Shown here piece by piece: positions 26,688 through 33,806 of a DNA stretch of 60,916 bases. Under the pieces are notes generated by a model. The model searched no databases and was not told the DNA's origin. It worked only from the letters and a program-made list of their open reading frames with translations. The translations under genes were made by a program, and so were the position numbers. How positions within the stretch are numbered: position 1 is the first letter of the stretch; each line of letters starts with the position of its first letter. The stretch is from QYOJ01 sp964449285 (GTDB taxonomy: Bacteria; Bacteroidota; Bacteroidia; Bacteroidales; FEN-979), in contig CAYUZX010000014.1 of assembly GCA_964449285.1 (NCBI GenBank), positions 1-60,916 on the forward strand, in the 5' to 3' direction.

Positions 26688-27861
26688 TGCTACAACCCCC
26701 CTGGATCCGCGTGTATCCGAGGCGATGAAGCCATATCTGGATGGCTTGTTCGGAAACCCGTCCAGCATTCACGATTTTGGGAGGGTTGCCGCACAAGCTG
26801 TCATTCAAGCCCGAAAACAGGTAGCTTCCATGCTTGCCTGTTTTCCCGATGAGGTGGTATTCACCGGCGGAGGGACAGAATCGAACAATTATGCAATCAA
26901 AGGTGTTGCATATGCATGCAGGAGCCGGGGAAACCATATCATCACGTCGGCGATTGAACATCCCGCTGTTACGGAAGTGTGTAATTATCTGGAAGGAGAG
27001 GGATTCGAAATCACCAGGGTAGGCGTTGACTCATCTGGGATAGTCGATCCGGATGAGATTCGAAGGGCAATTCATCCCGGCACTCTGCTGATCTCCATCA
27101 TGCATGCGAACAACGAAACCGGGTCCATTCAGCCGATTGCCGAGATCAGCCGGATTGCCCGTGAATCAGGCGTGCTTTTTCATAGCGATGCAGCTCAGAG
27201 CATCGGAAAGATCCCTGTCAATATCAAGGAACCTGGAATAGACTTGTTATCCGTGGCAGGGCATAAATTATATGCTCCCAAGGGGGTAGGAGCACTCTTC
27301 ATCCGGCGTGGCGTGAAGCTTACTAATTTGATGCACGGTGCCGGTCATGAAGCCGATCGGCGACCAGGGACGGAGAATGTTCTCGGGATCGTTGGCCTCG
27401 GGAAAGCAGCGGAGATAGTCTCCGGTTGGCAGTTAGCAGTTGGCAGTTGGCAGTCATTTCCCTCACCACCCTCACTACCTTCACTACCCGACCTTCAATC
27501 CCTTCGCGATCTCCTCTTTGACGGGATCAGGAATGAGATTCCCGAAGTCAGGTTAAACGGTCATGTGGAGAAGCGACTTCCAAATACGTTGAGTCTTGGC
27601 TTCCCGGGAGTGGAGGCAAACACCCTGTTGCAGGCAATGAAAGGGATTGCTGCTTCTGCCGGCGCCGCCTGCCATGCCGGGGAAGAAAGTGTTTCGGGTG
27701 TCCTGTCAGCCATGCATGTTCCCATGGAATTTGCCATGGGGACGATCCGTTTTTCGTTGGGACGGATGACTACCGAGGAGGAGATAAGGGCAGCGGTGCC
27801 GATCATTGTAAAGGCGTATAAAGAGATTGAAAAGTGGAACCGGAGCGAAGCGGAGCTCGGC
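26662..27861 (+). CDS. cysteine desulfurase (NifS/IscS type), 3' end lost in gap, repeat insertion inside
   Basis: About 400 residues to the assembly gap. A PLP enzyme that takes sulfur or selenium from (seleno)cysteine. Motifs: LDYNATTPLDPRV, the PLP-lysine segment SVAGHKLYAPKG (Lys near residue 203), HGAGHEADRRPGTEN, and the catalytic-Cys loop in ASAGAACHAGEE near residue 336. Residues ~254-276 (WQLAVGSWQ, then SPPSLPSLP) do not belong to the family; they are encoded by four 7-bp units and three 9-bp units inserted in frame. The final residues before the gap come from a dispersed repeat element. Between selU and selD it probably supplies selenium, but that role is inference. Confidence 0.88.
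27425..27490. repeat. heptamer and nonamer arrays inside the cysteine desulfurase frame
   Basis: GTTGGCA, GTTAGCA, GTTGGCA, GTTGGCA (27425-27452), followed by three 9-bp units CCCTCACCA, CCCTCACTA, CCTTCACTA (27460-27486). The reading frame stays open through both. Confidence 0.85.
27839..27861. repeat. 23-bp dispersed element, copy 2
   Basis: ACCGGAGCG...CTCGGC matches 13170-13192 at 20 of 23 positions. It lies at the 3' end of the cysteine desulfurase frame and runs into the N gap. Confidence 0.6.
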
Positions 27862-27961
27862 NNNNNNNNNNNNNNNNNNNNNNNNNNNNNNNNNNNNNNN
27901 NNNNNNNNNNNNNNNNNNNNNNNNNNNNNNNNNNNNNNNNNNNNNNNNNNNNNNNNNNNNN
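27862..27961. other. assembly gap (100 N)
   Basis: Exactly 100 N, so the true distance is unknown. It removes the end of the cysteine desulfurase gene and possibly the native start of selD. Both edges are repeat sequence. Confidence 0.99.
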
Positions 27962-28110
27962 AAACCCCCAGGTACCCCCAAACCACCTGAAGGGGGTTAA
28001 CTCCCTCCCCTTCAAGGGGAGGGTTAGGGAGGGGTCGTCCCGCGAAAGCGGAAACAAGTCCCCTTCAGGCTTGTCCTCCAATCAGGCGGGGGATTTAGGG
28101 GCACCCTCCG
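27962..28110. repeat. GC-rich intergenic repeat element with CCCTCCCC hairpin
   Basis: A C-rich then G-rich stretch with a perfect 8-bp stem CCCTCCCC/GGGGAGGG (28003-28010 and 28016-28023, loop TTCAA), flanked by further complementary C/G tracts. It resembles dispersed intergenic elements that I know from Bacteroidota drafts. There is no second full copy in this window to prove it. Confidence 0.5.
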
Positions 28111-29174
28111 GCATCCGGCATCCGGCATCCGGCATCCGGTTAACAGAGTACACCCATGCCCTCGGCTGTGCCTGCAAGATCAGGCCCCAACTGCTGGAGG
28201 AGGTTCTCAGGAAGCTTCCTCTGGTTACGGATCCAAATGTCCTTGTAGGATCTGAAACTTCCGATGATGCCGCTATCTATCTGCTGAACGATACTCAGGC
28301 GCTGGTTCAGACCGTCGACGTCATCCCACCGGTTGTGGATGATTCATATACATATGGCATGATTGCTGCGGCCAACGCGATTAGCGATATATATGCAATG
28401 GGAGGGAAGCCATTGTACGCATTGAATATCGTTGGTTTCCCCGATAAAAGATTGCCTGTGGAGGTACTGCAGGAAATCCTTAGAGGAGCGTCATATAAAG
28501 CAGCAGAAGCTGGGATCCAGATCCTGGGCGGACATAGCGTTGAACTTACAGAGCCGCTATTCGGCCTGTCGGTGACCGGAGTGGTGGACCCTGGCAGGGT
28601 GATTAGAAACCGTGGGGTGAAAGTAGGGGATGCGCTGATTTTAACAAAGCCATTAGGAACAGGGATTCTCACTACGGCGTTGAAACGTGGATTACTTGAT
28701 CAGCTGCAAGCACAGAAACTGATGGAGTGCATGTCGGAACTGAACCGGCAGGCAGCAGAGGTAATGCTCCGATTCACAGTGCATGCGTGTACCGATGTGA
28801 CCGGCTTCGGATTACTGGGACATCTCCGGGAGATGATTGCTGGGGAGACGGTCAATGTTCGGATCGATACATCGGATGTTCAGCTACTTGATGGTGTGGA
28901 GGAGATGGCCGCACAAGGGATCATCCCTGGAGGAACAAAGAACAATCTGGAGTATGTTGAATCAGATGTAATATGGGGAGCCGGGATCTCCGACATGGAG
29001 AAGATGATCCTGTGTGATGCGCAAACTTCCGGAGGGCTTCTGATTGCACTCCCCGAAACGGAGGCAGATGACCTGGTTGCCGGCCTGAAGCACTGTGGCG
29101 TTCAGAATGCAAGCCTTATCGGAAACTTCTCAGCCGGAGAGGGAAAAATAATCATCGAAAGAGCAAGATTGTGA
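28071..29174 (+). CDS. selD: selenide, water dikinase (selenophosphate synthetase), 5' end uncertain
   Basis: It makes selenophosphate from selenide and ATP for SelU. The conserved part begins at IRLTEYTHALGCACKI, with the active-site residue as Cys (GCACK) rather than selenocysteine, then SDDAAIY, ISDIYAMGGKP, LGGHSVE and TDVTGFGLLGH, and ends KIIIERARL. Upstream of IRLTEY the frame is made of four CATCCGG heptamers (28112-28139) and contains no ATG or GTG up to the gap; the TTG at 28071 is the only usable initiator that I find. The start given is therefore provisional; the native start may lie in the gap. It overlaps the MFS gene at GTGA. Confidence 0.88.
   Translation: MSSNQAGDLGAPSGIRHPASGIRLTEYTHALGCACKIRPQLLEEVLRKLPLVTDPNVLVGSETSDDAAIYLLNDTQALVQTVDVIPPVVDDSYTYGMIAAANAISDIYAMGGKPLYALNIVGFPDKRLPVEVLQEILRGASYKAAEAGIQILGGHSVELTEPLFGLSVTGVVDPGRVIRNRGVKVGDALILTKPLGTGILTTALKRGLLDQLQAQKLMECMSELNRQAAEVMLRFTVHACTDVTGFGLLGHLREMIAGETVNVRIDTSDVQLLDGVEEMAAQGIIPGGTKNNLEYVESDVIWGAGISDMEKMILCDAQTSGGLLIALPETEADDLVAGLKHCGVQNASLIGNFSAGEGKIIIERARL
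28112..28139. repeat. heptamer array CATCCGG x4 at the selD 5' end
   Basis: Four perfect 7-bp units directly preceding the codons for LTEYTH. The native codons ATC CGG (Ile-Arg of the conserved IRLTxY start) are part of the last unit, which suggests that the array expanded from the gene's own 5' sequence. Confidence 0.85.
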
Positions 29175-30361
29175 CCCGAACGAAACGGATGCGCTACGCG
29201 ACCTTCTCCATGCTCTATTTTGCGCAGGGATCTATCCTGGGCTATTTTACTGCGCTCAATGCGATTTACTTGCGCTCATTCGGGATTTCGATGACCCAGA
29301 TTGGCATCTTCTCTGCTATTGCCCTGATGCCGTTAATCCTGAAAATATTCCTGGGGATGCTGAGTGACCGCATCAACCTGTTCGGATTGGGTTACCGGAA
29401 ACCCTATATCATTCTTGGGTTGTTGATTCAGGCTGGAGGACAGCTTGTATTTCCATTGATCAACCCTTCGGAGTCGTTTGTCCTGCTTACCATGGTAGCC
29501 TTTTTATCTCTTACTGGCATGGCTTTGTACGACACGTGTACCGACGGACTTGCCCTGGATACCACTCCCAAAGAGGATGAAGGGACGGTACAAGGTATCA
29601 TGGTGGCCGGGCGGGCGCTCGGCATCGTGTTGATCTCGGCTACGGTAGGAATACTCTCGGAGATGGCCAACTGGAGTGCTGTATTCTATTCACTTGCGGT
29701 GATGACCCTCATCCCGATCCCAATGGTCTTACTCCTGAAAGAACCCTCGCGCCCGCCCGGCCGGACTTTCGAGTGGAGAGCTTTCAGGGCCTTCGGAAAA
29801 AGACAGATCATCGCTCTCGGACTTTTAGGTATCGTAGGTTTCATTGTCGCCAGTGGAGCCAACCAGTTGATCAATCCATTCCTCCGGGAGACTTTCGGGA
29901 TCTCCTATATGTTGGCTGGCTTCTATGCAGCTGTATGGGGAATGGGTGTTATCCTGGGAGGTGTCACCGGAGGGCGGCTCACCGACAAAATTGGCCATCC
30001 GAGATCTGTCAAAGCAGCCATCTATGCCGCCCTCATTACCGTTTTCCTCATCGCCCTGATTTCAAATCCACTCCTCGCCTGGCCACTGGTCTTTCTTTTC
30101 GGTCTGGCCTACGGCTATTTTGAAACAGTTTATTTCGCTACTTCAATGGGAAAGACAGACATGCGGATTGCCGCCTCTATGTTTGCTATCCTCATGGCTG
30201 TTGCCAATATCGGTTCGGGAATCGGCCTCGCAGGAGGGGGACTTCTTAGCGACCTGATCGGATACAAATGGACCTTCATACTCTTTGCTTGCCTGAATCT
30301 GTTAGCCTTGCCGTTGTTGCCTTTGATATTTAAGAAAAATAGCGAACAAGTGAACAAGTGA
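29171..30361 (+). CDS. MFS transporter in the selenium operon
   Basis: 396 residues; GTG start at 29171 overlapping the selD stop (GTGA), with an ATG alternative at 29189. Twelve hydrophobic segments; the MFS loop 2-3 signature is LGMLSDRINLFG and a related GGRLTDKIG is in the second half. A cytoplasmic-membrane transporter of unknown substrate. Translational coupling to selD suggests that it might move a selenium compound, but this is context only. The C-terminal residues NSEQVNK come from an 8-bp repeat (AAATAGCG, AACAAGTG, AACAAGTG) containing the stop codon. Confidence 0.82.
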   Translation: MTRTKRMRYATFSMLYFAQGSILGYFTALNAIYLRSFGISMTQIGIFSAIALMPLILKIFLGMLSDRINLFGLGYRKPYIILGLLIQAGGQLVFPLINPSESFVLLTMVAFLSLTGMALYDTCTDGLALDTTPKEDEGTVQGIMVAGRALGIVLISATVGILSEMANWSAVFYSLAVMTLIPIPMVLLLKEPSRPPGRTFEWRAFRAFGKRQIIALGLLGIVGFIVASGANQLINPFLRETFGISYMLAGFYAAVWGMGVILGGVTGGRLTDKIGHPRSVKAAIYAALITVFLIALISNPLLAWPLVFLFGLAYGYFETVYFATSMGKTDMRIAASMFAILMAVANIGSGIGLAGGGLLSDLIGYKWTFILFACLNLLALPLLPLIFKKNSEQVNK

Positions 30362-30384
30362 ACCGGTAACCAGTAACCAATGGA
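30337..30384. repeat. 8-bp and 7-bp arrays at the MFS gene end
   Basis: AAATAGCG, AACAAGTG, AACAAGTG (30337-30360, 8-bp period), with the stop codon TGA at 30359-30361, followed by CGGTAAC, CAGTAAC, CAATGGA in 7-bp phase (30364-30384). Confidence 0.65.
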
Positions 30385-30415
30385 ACACTATTGGAGGAGA
30401 TAGGTCAGAGGCTGG

Positions 30416-31933
30416 TTAGCTTATAAAAAGGCTTCGGGAAGAGAAATCGGGATCAGAAGTAAGATTGACCCCCAGCTTCCGCAAACCTGCTTCGTCACCG
30501 GGCGTTGGGATATGAGTGAGGTGCACCTCGCAGTTCCGGAGTTCTTTCAGGCACTCCACGGCCATCTGGGCAGCAGGATTGGATATAGCGCTGATACTCA
30601 GGGCTATCAGAGTCTCATCAACATCCAGACTGATCACCCTGCCAAGGAGCACCTCCTTTTTGAGGAAGGAAATAGAGCTGATAACATTTTCGGGTATCAG
30701 GTGAAGGTTATCAGGGAGGCCGGAAAGGTGCTTGGTTGCATTGAGGACCAGGCTGGAGCCGGCATGCATCAACGCGGAATTTTTACCTGTTATGAGGGTT
30801 CCGTCCTTTAACTCAATAGCTGCTCCACAAAAGATCCCTTCGTTTCCTTTACCGTTCAGTTCTGCATCTTTAGCCGCTTTTCGTGCAGGTAATACAACAT
30901 TTCTGTCTTCAGGTTTGCCATCCACTTTCTCCATGATCAGTTCAGCCCGCTCCAGGATCTCTTTATCCACAAAACCCATGGCATATTCTACTGCACAGCG
31001 GAAATAACGGCGGATGATCTCCTGATGTGAAGCCTCCTGAACCACTGCATCATCTGTGATGCCGAATCCAACACGGTTCACCCCCATATCAGTCGGCGAT
31101 TTATAAAACGACTCCCCCCCGGTGATCTTCTCAATGATCTTTCTCAGCAACGGAAAGGCTTCGATATCCCGGTTGTAGTTTACAGTAGTTTCATTGTAGG
31201 CTTCCAGGTGATGCGAATCGATGAGGTTAACATCTTTCAGGTCAACAGTGGCGGCTTCATAAGCAATATTTACCTTTTTACTCAGCGGGAGGTTCCAGAT
31301 TGGGAAGGTCTCAAACTTGGCATAGCCCACTTTGGCTCCTTTTCGGTACTCATGGTAGAGCTGTCCCAGGCAGGTGCCAAGTTTCCCGCTTCCCGGACCG
31401 GGACCAGTAACGATCACGATCGGTTTGTCAGTTGGAATATATTCGTTTGACCCATACCCTTCGTCACTGACAATCAGGTCTACATCGGTGGGATATCCTT
31501 TGGTGTACTGATGAGTATAGACCTTTACCCCCCGTCGCTCCAGTTTGTTCTTGAACGCCCGGGCCGATGGCTGTCCGGAATACCGGGTGATGACCACTGC
31601 ATTGACATCAATCCCCCACTCCTTGAAGTCGTCGATAGTTTTAAGTGAATCGGCATCATAGGTGATCCCGAAATCGGCCCGCATTTTCTTTCGTTCAATA
31701 TCTCCGGCGTAGATGCAAAGGATTACATTAATCTTCTCCTTCAGTTTCTGTAGAAGACGCATCTTGACGTTAGGGTCAAATCCTGGAAGCACTCTTGAAG
31801 CATGATAGTCATACAATAGCTTTCCTCCAAATTCCAGGTATAACTTTCCCTGAAACCGGTCTACCCTTTTCAGGATCTCTGCCGATTGCTCTTCCAGGTA
31901 TTTCTCGTTGTCAAAACCGATCTTTTCTACCAT
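30416..31933 (-). CDS. DUF1846 domain-containing protein
   Basis: 505 residues, matching the length of the DUF1846 family. It starts GFDNEKYLEEQSAEILKR, as family members do, and contains LEFGGKLLYDYHASRVLPG, a glycine-rich loop TGPGPGSGKLGT (~177-188) that could bind a phosphate or nucleotide, and KFETFPIWNLPL. It is cytoplasmic by sequence. The family has solved structures but no established reaction to my knowledge. It stands alone, facing the MFS gene. Confidence 0.88.
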   Translation of the reverse strand: MVEKIGFDNEKYLEEQSAEILKRVDRFQGKLYLEFGGKLLYDYHASRVLPGFDPNVKMRLLQKLKEKINVILCIYAGDIERKKMRADFGITYDADSLKTIDDFKEWGIDVNAVVITRYSGQPSARAFKNKLERRGVKVYTHQYTKGYPTDVDLIVSDEGYGSNEYIPTDKPIVIVTGPGPGSGKLGTCLGQLYHEYRKGAKVGYAKFETFPIWNLPLSKKVNIAYEAATVDLKDVNLIDSHHLEAYNETTVNYNRDIEAFPLLRKIIEKITGGESFYKSPTDMGVNRVGFGITDDAVVQEASHQEIIRRYFRCAVEYAMGFVDKEILERAELIMEKVDGKPEDRNVVLPARKAAKDAELNGKGNEGIFCGAAIELKDGTLITGKNSALMHAGSSLVLNATKHLSGLPDNLHLIPENVISSISFLKKEVLLGRVISLDVDETLIALSISAISNPAAQMAVECLKELRNCEVHLTHIPTPGDEAGLRKLGVNLTSDPDFSSRSLFIS

Positions 31934-31952
31934 ATTCTTTTATTACAAGTCC

Positions 31953-31960
31953 CAAAAATA
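31953..31960 (-). promoter_or_regulatory. -7 box for the DUF1846 gene
   Basis: TATTTTTG on the minus strand (TAnnTTTG), 19 bp upstream of the ATG at 31933; the -33 region is T-rich but lacks an exact TTTG. Confidence 0.45.
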
Positions 31961-32191
31961 CACTATTTCGGGGAATAGAAAACCTGGTGTTGTTTTGGGT
32001 TGGTATTGGCATCCTGGAAAGAGGATACGGGATGTTTACGGGTGAATTGTTCGTCCTCTTTTTACTGGGGAAGAAATGGTTTAATTTGCTTAATTGCGAA
32101 CACAGTTTAATGTTACTCTTTGTAATCGTATTGTAGGTGGATTGCATTTTTTAACGGCTCAATGATTCCACCTGCTGCATGTTGCGCAATT

Positions 32192-32614
32192 TCAAGCGCA
32201 ACATTGGGGCTCAGCAGATCCGAATTTATATTCCGGATAAATTATCATAAAACTCTGAAAATCTATATCCTGGCCCCATTGCCACAGGGCGTAACCCTGG
32301 TTGGAGAACAAAATCCCCGGACCCATCCCCCATCCCAGATCTTCGGCAGATGTTCGCAATGAGTTGGCAGGTCCCGGATGATAATCTGTCCACCTTGGCA
32401 CGGGAACATTGACTAACTGGGCTGATGCAAGAAGAATGTCCGCGATGATAAAATGAACTCGTTTCAGGTTCCACGATTTTGTTATTAACCGGTAAACGAT
32501 ATTCACGAATACTATGATAATCCCAAATACCAGGATAAATAAACTACCGAATAAAATAGCCCCCGGATTGTTTTCATCATGCAGGTAGTTAGGTATAAAT
32601 TTATTGGTGTCCAT
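32192..32614 (-). CDS. hypothetical membrane protein
   Basis: 140 residues from the ATG at 32614 (an ATG three codons earlier is also possible). One clear transmembrane segment (GAILFGSLFILVFGIIIVFVN, ~residues 16-37) and a second weaker hydrophobic stretch (FIIADILLASAQL). The C-terminal half has an odd composition (many Trp, Gly and Pro, ending EPQCCA) and could be a frame-shifted tail of a longer membrane protein. No family recognised. Last gene of the M14 peptidase operon. A perfect 7-bp inverted repeat (GTTGCGC/GCGCAAC, 32181-32202) overlaps the stop codon. Confidence 0.45.
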   Translation of the reverse strand: MDTNKFIPNYLHDENNPGAILFGSLFILVFGIIIVFVNIVYRLITKSWNLKRVHFIIADILLASAQLVNVPVPRWTDYHPGPANSLRTSAEDLGWGMGPGILFSNQGYALWQWGQDIDFQSFMIIYPEYKFGSAEPQCCA

Positions 32615-32637
32615 CGTGAACAATAAGATTCAACCCC

Positions 32638-32796
32638 TTACAGACTTCCTCTAGTATTGAATACGATTGCCGCAATCACTCCTGGGATCCAGCCACACAG
32701 GGTGAGTAGAAAGACCAGCAGGATAGCGCCGCAGCCCTGGTCAATGACGGCCAGGGGAGGAAAGATGATACAAATAATTGCTCGTAAAAGTCCCAT
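32638..32796 (-). CDS. YqaE/Pmp3 family membrane peptide
   Basis: 52 residues, found by direct translation. It starts MGLLRAIICIIFPPLAV, has a Gly/Cys turn (DQGCGA), a second hydrophobic segment, and the family-typical CGWIPGVIAAI before a short NTRGSL tail. Pmp3/YqaE proteins are two-helix plasma-membrane proteolipids linked to membrane potential and salt stress in yeast and plants; their role in bacteria is unclear. The start lies 3 bp after the barrel stop codon (32799), so it is probably co-translated with it. Confidence 0.9.
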   Translation of the reverse strand: MGLLRAIICIIFPPLAVIDQGCGAILLVFLLTLCGWIPGVIAAIVFNTRGSL

Positions 32797-32798
32797 TT

Positions 32799-33773
32799 TT
32801 ATTCACTTGTATGTCCGGCCCCCAGAAGGATTCTGAGATAGAGGGAGAAAGAGGGCTTCCATTGAGAATAATGCTCCAGATTAACCGGATAATATTGGAT
32901 TGAGAATCCTGGTTCAATTCCAAAAGCTTCATTTAGCGGGATTCCGGCACCGCCTCCGAAATAGGTACCGAACCCAAAAGCGTTCTGGTGGATTTTAAAC
33001 GTCTGGCTGTTGGGTCCAGGCTGGTACCCCTGACTTCCGTAAACGTTAACCAGATTGTACTCTTTCCCCTCCACTACAAAGATAGATTGAAGCACCTGGG
33101 TATAGCACATGATGCCACCGCCCTGCAGAAAAAAGTAGATTTTGGATTTCAGTGGGAAGGATCGCTGGTAGCCCAGGTTAATCAGGACCCTGGCCTCCTT
33201 CCCCTGAATGGGTTCTGTGCGGAAATCCTGGAATGTAGGATAACTTTGCGGGTCGACCTCCAGGGTGATTGCATCGGTTGCCTTCAGTTGGGTGTAATTG
33301 GCCTCCAGGAAGATTCCGTTCTTTCTGTTGAAGTTAAACCGAACAAACAACCCGCCGGTAAAGGCAACTTGGTAATGCATGTCTGCAGGGTATCCCGAAA
33401 TAAATATGGTATCTGAAGCGCCTAACACTTGTTTGATCTCCTGGTACCAGTATTTGTTTAACATGATGTAATTCACGTTATTCACGTTGTCAGGTGTCCC
33501 ATTGTAGAAATTTGCTGAATATTTATCGGGGAAATAGGCGCCTAAATTGATCCCGAAATCCCATCGGTGAATGGAGTCCGCCTCATCCTCAAACTCGGCC
33601 CACGGATCGGTTTCCGCTCTCCGTTCCTTGTCCCGCCTGCTCTCTGAGGCAATTCTTTCCTGTCCGATTACTGAAACAGCCATCCCCCAAAAAAGGAAAA
33701 TTAACAGGAAGGAGATTACACCCCTAATGCTTCTTATCAATTCATTAATACTTTTATCTCTTTCGTATTTCAT
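32799..33773 (-). CDS. outer-membrane beta-barrel protein
   Basis: 324 residues. Hydrophobic signal segment at ~17-36 (ISFLLIFLFWGMAVSVIGQ) preceded by an unusually long basic N-terminus. There is a charged, Arg/Glu-rich linker after cleavage (~38-62), then alternating amphipathic strands with Gly-rich turns (FDFGINLGAYFP-like, VAFTGGLFVRFNF, GFGTYFGGGAGIP) as in porT/OmpA-like barrels of Bacteroidota. No enzymatic motifs. It follows the M14 peptidase by 33 bp and precedes the Pmp3 peptide by 2 bp. Function unknown; a structural or adhesion role is possible. Confidence 0.72.
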   Translation of the reverse strand: MKYERDKSINELIRSIRGVISFLLIFLFWGMAVSVIGQERIASESRRDKERRAETDPWAEFEDEADSIHRWDFGINLGAYFPDKYSANFYNGTPDNVNNVNYIMLNKYWYQEIKQVLGASDTIFISGYPADMHYQVAFTGGLFVRFNFNRKNGIFLEANYTQLKATDAITLEVDPQSYPTFQDFRTEPIQGKEARVLINLGYQRSFPLKSKIYFFLQGGGIMCYTQVLQSIFVVEGKEYNLVNVYGSQGYQPGPNSQTFKIHQNAFGFGTYFGGGAGIPLNEAFGIEPGFSIQYYPVNLEHYSQWKPSFSLYLRILLGAGHTSE

Positions 33774-33806
33774 AGTTAGTTTCGTTTTTCGCTTTCTTTT
33801 TCCTCG

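Noticed and set aside
27962..28110. Rho-independent terminator between cysteine desulfurase and selD
   Set aside because: The strong GC hairpin has no T-run, and selD must be transcribed through it; it looks like a dispersed intergenic element.
31934..32191. Small hydrophobic ORF on plus between DUF1846 and the membrane protein
   Set aside because: Open frame of low complexity without start signals or recognisable pattern; it overlaps promoter sequence of the neighbouring gene.
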